A stretch of DNA of 64,000 nt, taken from the NCBI GenBank assembly GCA_001799285.1, contig MGTD01000013.1, forward strand, positions 1-64,000. The letters run 5' to 3'. The DNA is from Deltaproteobacteria bacterium RIFOXYD12_FULL_56_24. GTDB taxonomy: Bacteria > Desulfobacterota > Desulfobulbia > Desulfobulbales > Desulfurivibrionaceae. Shown piece after piece: positions 25,192 through 37,334 of the stretch. The first letter of the stretch is position 1. Every line of letters starts with the position of its first letter. The translations under genes were made by a program, and so were the position numbers. A model generated the notes under the pieces. The model did no database searches, was not told the origin of the DNA, and was given only the letters and a program-made list of their open reading frames with translations.

Positions 25192-27282
25192 ATGGGATGC
25201 TCATGGAAACTACTTGATGGACTGCCCAAAACTTTAAAATCAGGAGCTTCTCTTTTGCCTCCGTCAAAATTTTCCCCTTGGTTCGGCAACTTGAAGTATC
25301 GCAAAACCATGATTGCCGCAGGTGCCATAGGCATCCTCGTTCTGCTGTTTCTGGTGTTGTTCGATTGGAACTGGTTTCGCGCGCCTATCGAAAGCTACGT
25401 CTTCCAAAAAACCGGACGTCACCTGAAAATCGAGGGCGATATCAATGTTGCGCTGGGTTTTTCTCCCACCATCCGCATCGGCAAGATGAGCTATGAAAAC
25501 CCGGAGTGGTCGCAAGAAAAACAGATGGCCTCCGTGGAAGGTCTTGAGTTTGTCCCGAACCTGCGCTCGTTGTTTGACCGGGTCATTATTGTCGAGCGGT
25601 TACGCGTGGTGGATGGCGATGTGCTGCTGGAGCGCAGCAAGGACGGCAAGCGCAACTGGGTGTTCGGCAAGTCCGATGACCCAGAGGCGCCGGTACCGGA
25701 AATTCGCAGCCTGACCATCGACCATGGCGTGATCCGCTGGCGCGACGGGCTGGAGGATCTGGACGCACGGGCCGAGGTCAGAACCGAAGCGCAGGATGCG
25801 CATGGCAGGCCGCAGCGCTTGCCCACGGTGATCGCTTTTTCCGGCAAGTATAAGGGCCTGCCTTTTTCCGGGTCGGCACGGGCGGGCAGTGTGCTGGGGC
25901 TGCGCGATTCCGGCGTGGCCTTTCCGTTGCAAGCCAGCGGCAAGATCGGCAAGAATTCATTTGAAATCGACGGCTCCTTTGTCGATCTTGGGCAGTTGGC
26001 CGAAGTCGACGCGCGGGTCAAAATCGCCGGGCCCGACTGGTCTCGCCTTTATCCGATAGTCCCGGTCCCGCTGCCCCATTCGCCCCATTTTTCCATCGAA
26101 GGCCGCTTTAAGAATCAGGGCGCCAAATATGCATATGAAAACTTCAAGGGAATCATCGGCGGCAGCGATATCAACGGCACCGCGGTGTTCACCCCGAAGC
26201 AGCCCCGTCCCCACCTTGCCGCTGCATTTCACAGCAAAATCCTCGACCTGAAGGATCTGGGCCCGATGATCGGGATTCACTCAAGCGGCGCCGCCGATAA
26301 GGGACGCGGCCCGGTCTCAAGCGAGGGCAAAATGGCCGGGGTCCCTGCCGCACCTGCCCGTGTGCTGCCCAACGAACCTTTCCGCCTCGAACGGTTGCAC
26401 GCCATCGACGCAGACGTCACCTTGACCGCCGGCCAGATCCGCCGCCCGAAAGGGCTGGCCCTGGAAGATCTCACGGCAACCATGAAATTAGCCGACGGCG
26501 TGCTCACTCTGGCGCCGCTCAACTTCGGATTTGCGGGCGGGAATATCGTCTCGAATATCACGCTCAACGCAAAGCAAGATCCCATTGCTGCGCAGGCCAC
26601 TATTTCCCTGCGCGCTCTGCGGCTCAACAAACTGTTTCCTACCGTAAAGTTGATGAAGGTGAGCGAAGGAGCGATGGGCGCCAAGATCAAGATTTCCGGG
26701 CGAGGCAACAGCCTTGCCGCCATGCTGGCAACCGCCACCGGCGAAGGAAGTTTCGCGACTTCCGGGGGTAAGCTTTCCAATCTTCTGGTCGAGTTTCTCG
26801 GCCTGGACGGCGGCGAGATCATCAAGTTCCTCGTGGTCGGCGACCGCGAGACCGCCATCCGTTGCGGAGCCGCGTCCTTCGAGATAAAAGACGGTTTGGC
26901 CACCAGCCGATCAATCGTCCTCGACACGGCCGACACGCAAATCGAAGGTTCCGGCGACGTCAACCTCCGCGCCGAACAATTGGACCTCATTTTGAAGCCG
27001 CATCCCAAGGACGTGAGTATTCTGGTGGTCCGCAGCCCCATCCATATTACCGGCAACTTTGCCAAGCCGAAAGTCAGCGTTGACAAAAGAGGCCTGATCA
27101 AGCGTCTCGGCAGCGCGGTCTTGCTCGGGTTGATCAATCCCCTGGCGGCGCTCATACCTTTGGTCGAAACCGGAACCGGAACCGATGCCAACTGCGTAGA
27201 GCTATTGGCCACGGTGGAGGAGGCGCAGCGAGAGGCAGTGAAGCCGCCGTCCAGGTCGGGTTCGAAGAAACCAAGGAAATAA
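25192..27282 (+). CDS. AsmA-family inner-membrane/periplasmic protein
   Basis: A ~697-residue AsmA-like protein. A single N-terminal membrane anchor (MIAAGAIGILVLLFLVLFDW) is followed by NWFRAPIESYVFQKTGRHLKIEG, the AsmA opening, and a long beta-rich periplasmic part. The C-terminal AsmA module includes SNLLVEFLGLDGGEIIKFL, IEGSGDVNLRAEQLDL and PIHITGNFAKPKVSVDKR. AsmA-like proteins are linked to outer-membrane lipid transport and assembly. The start is uncertain: the ORF is open from 25084 but that part is inside a REP pair, 25192 is the first ATG after it, and a TTG at 25291 or ATG at 25309 are possible. It stands alone. Confidence 0.82.
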   Translation: MGCSWKLLDGLPKTLKSGASLLPPSKFSPWFGNLKYRKTMIAAGAIGILVLLFLVLFDWNWFRAPIESYVFQKTGRHLKIEGDINVALGFSPTIRIGKMSYENPEWSQEKQMASVEGLEFVPNLRSLFDRVIIVERLRVVDGDVLLERSKDGKRNWVFGKSDDPEAPVPEIRSLTIDHGVIRWRDGLEDLDARAEVRTEAQDAHGRPQRLPTVIAFSGKYKGLPFSGSARAGSVLGLRDSGVAFPLQASGKIGKNSFEIDGSFVDLGQLAEVDARVKIAGPDWSRLYPIVPVPLPHSPHFSIEGRFKNQGAKYAYENFKGIIGGSDINGTAVFTPKQPRPHLAAAFHSKILDLKDLGPMIGIHSSGAADKGRGPVSSEGKMAGVPAAPARVLPNEPFRLERLHAIDADVTLTAGQIRRPKGLALEDLTATMKLADGVLTLAPLNFGFAGGNIVSNITLNAKQDPIAAQATISLRALRLNKLFPTVKLMKVSEGAMGAKIKISGRGNSLAAMLATATGEGSFATSGGKLSNLLVEFLGLDGGEIIKFLVVGDRETAIRCGAASFEIKDGLATSRSIVLDTADTQIEGSGDVNLRAEQLDLILKPHPKDVSILVVRSPIHITGNFAKPKVSVDKRGLIKRLGSAVLLGLINPLAALIPLVETGTGTDANCVELLATVEEAQREAVKPPSRSGSKKPRK

Positions 27283-27823
27283 GCTATCTCCTTTACCCCC
27301 TTTATTATTGCATATCCTGTCCCCGAAACTCCGTCCGGGGGGTGCAACCGGGCTGTCTGCGCCTCGGGGCCGGAAGCAGCAACTTCGGAGCCAAGCCTGG
27401 CTTCATAAGGCAGGCTGACGATCTGCTTGACCTTGGGTGCCTCCGCCGATTATTGTCCAGGGAAAGCGGCCTCTTCCGGCTCAAATTTGACTTTTTGCGA
27501 TCTCTCGCTCATGGCGCATTAGGAAAGGCTGCACAAGGTCGTCACGTCAGCCGACTTTTCTCTGCCCATGCGAGTCAGCACGGCCAAGGCGGCCCGGCGC
27601 GGGATCGTGCGGAAACTATTTTGCGAGGAGAGGGACATGGCCCAGACAAAACCAAGGTACTCACTGCCCATGAGCCCCTGCCGCTGGTTGCCAGAGTTAC
27701 ACAGGAAGAGAAGCGCAGCCGCATGACTCGTAAGGCGTTGGCCATTAAGAGATGCGCTACGAAATTCTGGAGTCCATCATCTATTTGCTTATGGTTTGGC
27801 ATACGCGTGGTGAGGTGTCGAGG
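27283..27823. other. 541-base stretch with no supported gene
   Basis: A 161-codon ORF (27342-27827, plus) crosses it but has no ribosome-binding site and no recognisable motif, and its composition looks non-coding. Short hairpins such as CCCCGAAACTCCGTCCGGGG are present around 27322-27340. I compared 27340-27440 by eye with SRP RNA and with c-di-GMP riboswitches, and it fits neither. It may hold the promoter of the M23 peptidase gene or gene debris. Confidence 0.4.
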
Positions 27824-28678
27824 ATGAAAATTATCCGCTTGAGCGTCGTATTTTTATCGTGTTGCCTGATTTACCGGTCGGTATTCGCGGCTCAGGTCGG
27901 CATGGGCGCGATAGATACCAAAACCTTCAGCGGTATCGTGCGCTGCACCGACCGGTGCGATCCCCATGACGCCGTTGACTTGGGGATGCATATCACCGGC
28001 AGCACCCCGGTCTTTGACCAGCGCTTCCAGTGCCCTGACCTCGATGAAGGCTGGGCCATAGACTACAGCGGCAAGCGCGGTCGTCCGGCGCTGCACGGCG
28101 GCATTGACATCCCGGCGCTCCGGGGAACGCCGATTCTCGCCGTGGCGGATGGCGTGGTGGCGGCCATGTTCGACAACCACGAAACGGCGGTCGGGATACG
28201 CCTGTTTCTGCGGCACTCACCGGAACAAACAGGCAAGCCGTTCTGGTTGTATTCTGAGTACGCGCACCTGCTGGAGTTGCCGCCGCTTGCCGTCGGCCAA
28301 AAGGTAAAACGCGGGGACGAGGTCGGCAAAACCAGCAATACGGGGATTTCCGGGAAGGAGGCGCGGGAACGCATCACCGGTTCTTCTTTTCGCGGCCCCG
28401 GAAGGGAGCGACGGAATGCGCTGCATTTTTCCATCATGTATAGCGACAGCCCCGACTATGCGGTGCTCGAAAAAAAAGGCGGCTACCTTATCCCGGTGCG
28501 GGGGCGATGGATGGATCCGGTGGCCTTTTACCGCAGCCAACCCCCTTACAATTCCGATGCTCTTGCCGCTCTGCCCGAGACCGACAAACAGGTGTCGATC
28601 CCATGTCAGGACAGCGAGGGCAAAGCGCACCCGCCAAACACCAGGCTGATCTGGCCATATTCCTGCTCCCGGCGATGA
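27824..28678 (+). CDS. M23-family (LytM-like) peptidase, exported
   Basis: A 284-residue exported protein with signal peptide (KIIRLSVVFLSCCLIYRSVFA) and a LytM/M23 fold: ALHGGIDIPALRGTPILAVADGVV has the HxxxD zinc ligands, SEYAHLLEL and VGQKVKRGDEVGKTSNTG follow, and NALHFSIMY stands where the HxH motif is expected. There only one His is kept, so catalytic competence is uncertain; degenerate LytM proteins act as regulators of amidases. An Arg-rich insertion (RERITGSSFRGPGRERR) precedes that motif. The ATG at 27824 has GAGGTG upstream; an earlier ATG at 27752 is less likely. Confidence 0.78.
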   Translation: MKIIRLSVVFLSCCLIYRSVFAAQVGMGAIDTKTFSGIVRCTDRCDPHDAVDLGMHITGSTPVFDQRFQCPDLDEGWAIDYSGKRGRPALHGGIDIPALRGTPILAVADGVVAAMFDNHETAVGIRLFLRHSPEQTGKPFWLYSEYAHLLELPPLAVGQKVKRGDEVGKTSNTGISGKEARERITGSSFRGPGRERRNALHFSIMYSDSPDYAVLEKKGGYLIPVRGRWMDPVAFYRSQPPYNSDALAALPETDKQVSIPCQDSEGKAHPPNTRLIWPYSCSRR

Positions 28679-28778
28679 GAGGATCGATACCTCCACAACA
28701 AGAATCGCCCGGGGAATCTGGCCGGAGAGGAAGACGAGTGTGTCCTGAAAACCGCCCCCCTATCGCCAGAGGTTTGCC

Positions 28779-29570
28779 ATGCCACGAACATTTGGGCCAG
28801 CGCTTGTCATACTAATTGCTTTCTTTGCAATCCCTGCTCATGCCGGAATTACCTCCGGCGTCGTTGATCTTCCAACCCGGCCCGGAGTGAACCAGCGACT
28901 TCTCGTTATTGCCCCGTCCGCCCCGAAAGCAGCGGTGCTTCTTTTTGCCGGCGGGCACGGGGGGCTGCGGATTGAATCGAACGGGAGCCTTGCCTGGGGC
29001 CAAAACAATTTCCTTGTCCGCAGCCGCCAGTTTTTCGTCGAGCATGACCTGTTGACCATCGTGGTGGATGCCCCCTCCGACCGCCAGGCGAATCCCTTTC
29101 TCAACGGCTTCAGACAGACGGCCGAGCATGAGGCGGACATCAAGGCGGTTATCGCCTGGGTAAGGCAACAGGAGAAAATTCCGGTTTGGCTGGTGGGCAC
29201 GAGCCGAGGGACGCAATCCGCCGCCTTTGTCGCCAGCGAACTTGATCATGGCGATGGGCCTGATGGTCTCGTTCTAACTTCCACTATCCTGACCGACAAA
29301 AAAACACGACCGGTTCCGGGCCTGCCCCTGGAAAGGCTGCGGATTCCGGTGCTCGTCGCACATCATGAGCTTGATGGCTGCGGGCATTGTTCTTTCGCGG
29401 ATATTTCCGCCCTTATGAAAAAACTTGTCCAGGCCCCGAGAAAGGAACTATTTTCCTTCAGAGATGGGCAATCGCAAGGCGACCCTTGCCAGGCTCTCTC
29501 CTACCATGGGTTCAATGGCATCGAAAGAGCGGTGGTCAGCCGGATTGCGGAATGGATTCTTGCCAGATAA
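28779..29570 (+). CDS. Exported alpha/beta-hydrolase-like protein
   Basis: A 263-residue protein with signal peptide (FGPALVILIAFFAIPAHA). An alpha/beta-hydrolase core follows: LLFAGGHGGLRI is the oxyanion-hole region, VWLVGTSRGTQSAAFVA contains the nucleophile elbow (GTSRG) and VLVAHHELDGCGHC a region where the acid is expected. The catalytic His could be SYHGFNG near the C terminus. Cysteines at GCGHC and DPC may form a disulfide. Substrate unknown. It follows the M23 gene in the same direction after 100 bases. Confidence 0.72.
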   Translation: MPRTFGPALVILIAFFAIPAHAGITSGVVDLPTRPGVNQRLLVIAPSAPKAAVLLFAGGHGGLRIESNGSLAWGQNNFLVRSRQFFVEHDLLTIVVDAPSDRQANPFLNGFRQTAEHEADIKAVIAWVRQQEKIPVWLVGTSRGTQSAAFVASELDHGDGPDGLVLTSTILTDKKTRPVPGLPLERLRIPVLVAHHELDGCGHCSFADISALMKKLVQAPRKELFSFRDGQSQGDPCQALSYHGFNGIERAVVSRIAEWILAR

Positions 29571-29686
29571 GGCAGGAAATCAATAAATCAATTGGGGACA
29601 ATTGAGTAGGGTAGCAACTGTGTTAAAAGTCAAGCGATTTCAGGGACAAAATGATGTCCCCTTTTCACAACCTCTTATTCACTGGC
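29571..29686. other. Convergent gap with small GGGGACA-type palindrome
   Basis: GGGACAAAATGATGTCCC (29642-29659) is a six-base-pair hairpin followed by CTTTTC. It may act as a weak terminator between the hydrolase and MFS genes. Confidence 0.35.
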
Positions 29687-30859
29687 TCATTCCTCAACCC
29701 TCTGCCAACCCACCGCCTGCCGCCGTGCGGAGCTGAGCCCGATAAAGAGAAAACACCCGGCCACAAAACAGAGGACAAGCAGGCCGCTCCCAAAAAAGGA
29801 GGCGCCATAACCCCACTCCCGGTTCAGACTTCCGGCCGCCACTGCGGCAAGAAAGGTGGCCAGGGTGCGGGCGCCGTAGAGCAGGCCGGAGTTGCCGCCC
29901 AGCCGCCCTGAAGGAAAAAGCAGCGCCACCAGCACCCCCAGCTCCAGCAGGGCCACGGTATCGCCCAGGGTGTGGAGGAGACGGATGATTATCAGGCTCC
30001 AGATGTCAACCGCCAGCGGGGTCAGCATCTGAAACAGGGCGGAAAAGGCCATCCCCCCAAGAAAAAAGAGGAACACCGATTTCCGTTTGTCGTGATAGCG
30101 GCCCACCAGGGGCACGGCCAAGGCCATCCATAACCCCATGCAGGCAAAGACCATTCCTATCTGAAGGGGACGCAGGCCGAATTTTTCTTTGAGCAGCAGG
30201 GAATACGAAGTCTGCTCCACCCCGAAATGGGTGCCCAGGACAAAAAGACAGGCAATCAGCAGCAGAGGCTTGAACTGGAGGACATCTCCGCTGTATTCCT
30301 TAAAGGAAAACACAATGGGCTCATAATCCATGAGAAACAGGGAGAAAAAAAAGATCCCCCCGGCCCCGGCCATGGCAAAAATAAAGATCAGCTCCGGCGA
30401 GGTCTGCACCACCAGGCCGCCGACCAGGGGGCCGAGACCGAAGCCGAGATAGGTGCTCAACTGGTAGATCGCCACCCGTCGGCTCCGCTGGATCTGGCCG
30501 AAATGCTTGAGGTATAAGGACTCGCTCACCACAACCAGGGCCGCGCTCCCCAAGCCTCCCACACAGATCGCTGCCAGGATCCAGGCAAAGGAGCGGGCAA
30601 ACAGGAGGGCGGCAAAATACCCCGCATAGAGCAGCGCGCCGCAAAGCATGGTCCGCCTGGGGGAAAAGAAATCGGAGAACATCCCCAGCGGCAGCATCAG
30701 CGCCATGGAGGAGAGGGAAAAAATGCCGATGATCATGCCGATCTGCAGGTCGCTCAAGCCATAGCCTTTGAGGAGCAGGGGCAAATAGGCCAGCACCAGC
30801 CATTGGGTGAAGTAGATGAGAAAACGGATGGTGATGGAGAGCAGAATCTGGCGGCGCAT
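29687..30859 (-). CDS. Major facilitator superfamily transporter
   Basis: A 390-residue inner-membrane protein with about twelve hydrophobic helices. The MFS loop between helices 2 and 3 is seen as MFSDFFSPRRTMLCGALLYAG, and its counterpart in the second half as PLVGRYHDKRKSVFLFFLGG. No motif tells the substrate, so sugar, drug or other small solutes are all possible. The ATG at 30859 starts just before the first helix; the longer ORF to 30901 adds a polar leader without support. It stands alone, convergent with the hydrolase gene. Confidence 0.85.
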   Translation of the reverse strand: MRRQILLSITIRFLIYFTQWLVLAYLPLLLKGYGLSDLQIGMIIGIFSLSSMALMLPLGMFSDFFSPRRTMLCGALLYAGYFAALLFARSFAWILAAICVGGLGSAALVVVSESLYLKHFGQIQRSRRVAIYQLSTYLGFGLGPLVGGLVVQTSPELIFIFAMAGAGGIFFFSLFLMDYEPIVFSFKEYSGDVLQFKPLLLIACLFVLGTHFGVEQTSYSLLLKEKFGLRPLQIGMVFACMGLWMALAVPLVGRYHDKRKSVFLFFLGGMAFSALFQMLTPLAVDIWSLIIIRLLHTLGDTVALLELGVLVALLFPSGRLGGNSGLLYGARTLATFLAAVAAGSLNREWGYGASFFGSGLLVLCFVAGCFLFIGLSSARRQAVGWQRVEE

Positions 30860-31138
30860 GGGATGGTCCTGGCAAACGGAATCGATCCCCCCTTCTAGCA
30901 CGCCTGCGCAAAAGAGGCAATTGCCTACTTGGCAGAAACCTGTTCATGGCTGCTGAATACAGGTCTTGAGGGCAACACGTGGCAGAGAGATCGTATTTAG
31001 AGGAGGAGTGCTTACCAGCATTCGGCAAGCAGTTAAATATCCCTCCGGACCAGCGGCGAACGGTATGCCGACCGCTGGAATGGAGGTCCGTTTGCTGTTT
31101 TTCTCCAGGTCGGGGCCATGCAGACCGTTATGCCGCAA

Positions 31139-33574
<2,436 letters not shown>

Positions 33575-33608
33575 CTAACGGTGAACGGCTTTGCGCCATC
33601 TTTTTATC

Positions 33609-33637
33609 AATATAGCAAAATAACAGCAGGACCACAA
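33609..33637 (-). promoter_or_regulatory. Possible sigma-70 promoter of the fur fragment-katG unit
   Basis: On the minus strand TTGTGG and TATATT are separated by 17 bases, about 50 bases before the ATG of the Fur-type fragment. Confidence 0.4.
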
Positions 33638-33826
33638 ATACGCAGCTCCCATACATGTTAATGCTCGTTTCTCTCCATATCCCTCCCGACATCGGGTCGA
33701 CATTCCCCCGGATACGCCCCATATCGGCTAGGAAAAGCACCGGGTACGCCGTAAGGTGTAATCACAAGGCGGGGCGTAGCCGATTGCACCCCAACCCAAA
33801 AAATCTATTTTCATAAGGAGAAACCA

Positions 33827-34303
33827 ATGCTGAAACGAACTCTGCTCATCTCGTGTTTCGGATTATTGCTCGTGAGCCAGAATGTCCAGGCCGGGGAGGC
33901 CGCCCAAAATGGCCTGATTGGCGGCGCAGCCGGAGGCGCCATCCTGGGGCAGGTCATCGGTCGCGACACCAAGGGCACCCTGATCGGCACCGCCATCGGC
34001 GGAATGCTGGGCTACCTGGTCGGCAATGACTTGGACCAGCAACGGGGTCAGTCGCCCCAGGGATATTATCCACCGCAAAGGGTGGTCCACCAGTACGAGG
34101 ATAACTACCCGCAGGTGCAGGTATACGACAGACCGGTGGTGTATTACCGGCCGGCACCGGTGGTCAGACAGGTGGTGATCATCGACCGCGGCCGCGATTA
34201 TCCGCCCCGCTTTAAACAGAACCGTGGCCATGACCGGGAGCATTGGCAGAAAAGCAGATACCGCACGGCGTATCAGGGCTATCCTGAACGAGGCCGGCGG
34301 TAA
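33827..34303 (+). CDS. Glycine-zipper 2TM-domain outer-membrane protein
   Basis: A 158-residue exported protein: signal peptide (LLISCFGLLLVSQNVQA), then a glycine zipper (LIGGAAGGAILGQVIGRDTKGTLIGTAIGGMLGYLVG) like that of the rickettsial 17-kDa/YMGG family, then a Tyr/Arg/Pro-rich hydrophilic tail. Such proteins associate with the outer membrane and envelope stability; a precise role is not known. ATAAGGAGAAACC precedes the ATG. It is monocistronic. Confidence 0.8.
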   Translation: MLKRTLLISCFGLLLVSQNVQAGEAAQNGLIGGAAGGAILGQVIGRDTKGTLIGTAIGGMLGYLVGNDLDQQRGQSPQGYYPPQRVVHQYEDNYPQVQVYDRPVVYYRPAPVVRQVVIIDRGRDYPPRFKQNRGHDREHWQKSRYRTAYQGYPERGRR

Positions 34304-34404
34304 GGGCACAAAAAATTCCCTTCCCCTTGCGGGATGGGTTGGGGGGGATTTAAGATGCCGGCATAGCACGAACCAGTCCGCAAAAGCCAAGAAGAGGCCG
34401 GCGA

Positions 34405-34465
34405 ATGGTGTAGTGCACACGAGCGGGCCGATGACAACGCAGATGTGGTACTGCTGGGCAGTTAC
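34405..34465. repeat. Truncated MITE copy at the end of the Ehr operon
   Basis: GACAACGCAGATGTGGTACTGCTGGGCAGTTAC matches, with few changes, the right half of the complete element at 52385-52537. The left half is missing. It ends one base before the stop codon of the last operon gene. A CCTTCCCCTTGCGGGA-type repeat lies just left of it (about 34320). Confidence 0.65.
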
Positions 34466-34466
34466 T

Positions 34467-36470
34467 CTACAACCAGAGCAGCAGCAAGCATAGAGTCAGC
34501 GCCGAATAGAGCAGATAAACGCTGATCCAGCCCTGATGCAGAAAGGCGCGGACCGCAAAGGCATATCGGGATAAGTCCCGGCAGACCGGATGAAGCAGGC
34601 GGTCCAGAATCAGATCGGGGGTATGAGCGGCAAGGGTGGCCACGGCGGGGAAAAACCCGATGGCCCGGCCGCCGGCGATGTCGCTCCACAAACCCCAGTG
34701 GAAAAGGGAGACCAGCATCTCCGCAAAGGAAACCGCCGTATATTGCATGCGAGGGGTCCCCTCCCGGTAGCCGCAGCCCCAGGTCGTCGGCCGCTTTTCG
34801 CGGCCAGGCTCCGCAAAGGATTGCTGACGGGAAAAGAGGCCCAAAGAGAGTGCCAGCAGCAGAAAGGCGCAAAGGCTTAGCCAATATACCGGCGCCAGAC
34901 TGCCGAGCAGCAACCCCTCCGAATTCCCGGCCGAAGAGAGGGCTGCCGCCGCAAACCCCAGCCAGGCACCAACCGCCCGCTGCAGCAGGGGGACAATCGT
35001 CCAGGGCACCAGGCCGATTACCAGGCAGCAGAACAGGAGGGTGGCCATGGGCAAAAGCATGCTGCCCGGCGCCTCGCCGGGCGGAGCCGGAAATCGATGG
35101 CGCGGGGTGCCGAGAAAAGTAACGCCGAAGACCTTGACAAAACAGGCCACGGCCAGAGCCCCGGTCATGGCCAGGGCCGGGGCGGCCAGAATTGCCAGAG
35201 AGAGCGGGAAGGGGGCGCCTTCGGTCTGACTATGCAGCAGCCCCAAATAGATGAGCCATTCGCTGACAAAGCCGTTGAGCGGCGGCAGGCCGCAGATGGC
35301 CACGGCCCCGCCGAGAAAAAACAAGGCGGTGCGCGGCATCGAGCGCAGCAAGCCGCCGTAACGGTCGATCTCTCTGGTGCCGGTGGCCTGGATCACCGAA
35401 CCGGCTCCGAGAAAGAGCAGGGATTTGAACAGGCCGTGGTTGACCACATGGAGCAGAGCCCCGGCCAGGCCGAGGACGACCAGGGCAGGACTGTGGAAGG
35501 TTTTCCCCAGCAGGGCGCAACCCAGGCCGATCAGGATGATACCGATATTCTCCACACTGTGATAGGCGAGCAGCCGCTTGAGGTCATGCTGGGCCAGGGC
35601 AAACACCACCCCCATGATGGCCGAAATCACCCCGAGAACGAGAAGGCTCCCGCCCCACCAGGCCGGCTGGCCAGCGTAGAAACTGGTCAACCGGACCAGA
35701 CCGTAAATCCCCATCTTGATCACCACCCCGCTCATCAGGGCGGAAACATGGCTGGGCGCGGCGGCATGCGCCCCGGGCAGCCAGATATGGAGAGGCATGA
35801 TCCCGGCCTTGAGGCCAAAGCCGAAGAGGGCCAGGAGGAAAATCGCCCCGGCCTGAAAAGTGGCGCCGTCCAGGGTGGCGGCCTGGGGGAAATCAAAGCT
35901 GCTGCCGGGACCGGCCAAAAGAATGAACATGGCGAAAAGGGCCAGGGTGCCGGTGTGGGTAGCGGCAAGATAGACATAGGCGGCCCGGCGGGCCTCTTCT
36001 TTTTTCTGCTCGGTAAGGATCAGGAAAAAGCTGCCGATGGCCATGACCTCCCAGGCCATGAGGAAAAGAAGGCCGTTGCGGCTGACCGGCAGGAGGGCAA
36101 TGGATGCTCCCAGGATGCCGTAAAAAAAACGGAGCCTGCCCGCCGCCACGGAGTGCCGGGCCTGGGGAAAGTAGCCGAGCCCATAAATACCGCCCAGACC
36201 GAGGATGATCAGGGCCGGCAGCAGGAAGAGCGCGGCCAGCCCGTCCAGTTCGATGAGGAAATTACCGCCGGGGAGAGACCAGGGTATTGCCAGCAGGGGT
36301 GCGGGAGTTTGCCAGGCCCCGGCCAGCGAGGCGGCAAGGCCAAGAGTTGCACCGGTCAGCAAGAGGACAACGGAGAGGATTTCGCCGCTCCTTGCCAGCC
36401 GGCCCCAAGCCAGGGCGGGCAGCCCGGAACAGAAGATCAGGCTTACGGCGGCAAGATAGAACTCGGCCAA
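34467..36470 (-). CDS. Ehr complex antiporter-like subunit (HyfB/NuoL-like), distal copy
   Basis: A ~667-residue membrane protein with 14 or more helices, homologous to Mrp/NuoL proton-pumping subunits. Key segments are LFLMAWEVMAIGSFFLI (helix 5 Glu), FGFGLKAGIMPLHIWLPGAHAAAPSHVSALMSGVVIK (broken helix 7 with Lys), AYHSVENIGIILIG (helix 8 region) and LLRSMPRTALFFLGGAVAI. The TTG at 36470 is chosen, with GGGAGGA nine bases upstream; the longer ORF to 36545 would overlap the preceding gene by 60 bases. It is the last gene of the complex and a second HyfB-like copy with the gene at 42232. Confidence 0.85.
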   Translation of the reverse strand: MAEFYLAAVSLIFCSGLPALAWGRLARSGEILSVVLLLTGATLGLAASLAGAWQTPAPLLAIPWSLPGGNFLIELDGLAALFLLPALIILGLGGIYGLGYFPQARHSVAAGRLRFFYGILGASIALLPVSRNGLLFLMAWEVMAIGSFFLILTEQKKEEARRAAYVYLAATHTGTLALFAMFILLAGPGSSFDFPQAATLDGATFQAGAIFLLALFGFGLKAGIMPLHIWLPGAHAAAPSHVSALMSGVVIKMGIYGLVRLTSFYAGQPAWWGGSLLVLGVISAIMGVVFALAQHDLKRLLAYHSVENIGIILIGLGCALLGKTFHSPALVVLGLAGALLHVVNHGLFKSLLFLGAGSVIQATGTREIDRYGGLLRSMPRTALFFLGGAVAICGLPPLNGFVSEWLIYLGLLHSQTEGAPFPLSLAILAAPALAMTGALAVACFVKVFGVTFLGTPRHRFPAPPGEAPGSMLLPMATLLFCCLVIGLVPWTIVPLLQRAVGAWLGFAAAALSSAGNSEGLLLGSLAPVYWLSLCAFLLLALSLGLFSRQQSFAEPGREKRPTTWGCGYREGTPRMQYTAVSFAEMLVSLFHWGLWSDIAGGRAIGFFPAVATLAAHTPDLILDRLLHPVCRDLSRYAFAVRAFLHQGWISVYLLYSALTLCLLLLWL

Positions 36471-36484
36471 AATCTCTTCCTCCC

Positions 36485-37237
36485 TTATCTCCTGCCGAGC
36501 AAGCGCAGCAGGCCATCGAGAATGGTATAGGGATGCGGCGGACAACCCGGGATATATAGGTCAACCGGCAAAACGGGATCGAGCCCCGGAGCCGCCTCGC
36601 TGCTGTGCAGAAACGGCCCCCCGTTGATAGCGCAGGCCCCGGTGGCGATGACGATTTTCGGGGCCGGCATTGCCTCATAGGTGTCCAGCACCGCGCTGCG
36701 CATGTTTTCCGTGACCGGCCCGGTCAGGAGAATGCCGTCCGCGTGGCGGGGGGAGGCGACGAACTGGATGCCGAAGCGGCCCAAGTCGAAAACCAGGGTG
36801 CCGAGCACGTTGCAATCCGCCTCACAACCGTTGCAGCCGCCGGCGGAAACCTGGCGCAGCTTGAGGGAGCGGCCGAACAGCTTCAACCGAGCAGGCTCTA
36901 ACGGCTGGGCCAGGGGATATTCCCCGCCGCTGTACAGCAGATCCTCCCGCTTGCGGACCGCCAGACGATAGTCGCTGCCAAAGGTGATCCGACCGTGGGG
37001 GCAGGCCGGACAATCGGCGCAGAACAGGCAGCGGCCCAGATCAAGCTCCAATCGGCCGTCCACCTGCTTGCAGGCTCCGTAGGGGCACAAAGCCTCGCAG
37101 GCCCGGCTACAGTCGGACGGACAATCCCCGCCGAACCTGGGCAGCCCTCGGAAGCGCGGGGGAAGAACCGGCTCCTCTCTGGGGAATTTTCCCGTTCTGA
37201 ATCCCTGCCGCCACCGTTCCCGTATTATCTGCAGCAT
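36485..37237 (-). CDS. Ehr complex small subunit fused to a ferredoxin domain (HyfH-HyfI-like)
   Basis: A 250-residue fusion. The N-terminal half carries two cysteine groups, CPSDCSRACEALCPYGAC and CLFCADCPACPHG, for two [4Fe-4S] clusters as in HyfH/NuoI. The second half is NuoB/HyfI-like and keeps the four cysteines of the N2-type cluster: SAGGCNGCEADC (two), ATGACAINGG and IPGCPPHP. So the electron path to the quinone-like site is intact. In Hyf systems these are two separate genes. A ~200-base repeat separates it from the large-subunit gene. Confidence 0.88.
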   Translation of the reverse strand: MLQIIRERWRQGFRTGKFPREEPVLPPRFRGLPRFGGDCPSDCSRACEALCPYGACKQVDGRLELDLGRCLFCADCPACPHGRITFGSDYRLAVRKREDLLYSGGEYPLAQPLEPARLKLFGRSLKLRQVSAGGCNGCEADCNVLGTLVFDLGRFGIQFVASPRHADGILLTGPVTENMRSAVLDTYEAMPAPKIVIATGACAINGGPFLHSSEAAPGLDPVLPVDLYIPGCPPHPYTILDGLLRLLGRR

Positions 37238-37334
37238 ATCGTTTTGTCCTCAGATTCTCTCACCAGCATGATCCATTCGCATGTAGCAAATATTTTTCTG
37301 ATTACCAGGCAAGCTCCGCAGGCAGAGGAATAGG

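Noticed and set aside
27303-27440. Possible SRP RNA or riboswitch (GGCCGGAAGCAGC stretch)
   Set aside because: The bases around GGAAGCAGC do not continue as in 4.5S RNA and the c-di-GMP riboswitch core is absent.
27342-27827. 161-codon ORF before the M23 peptidase
   Set aside because: No ribosome-binding site, no motif, irregular composition, and it overlaps the better start of the next gene.
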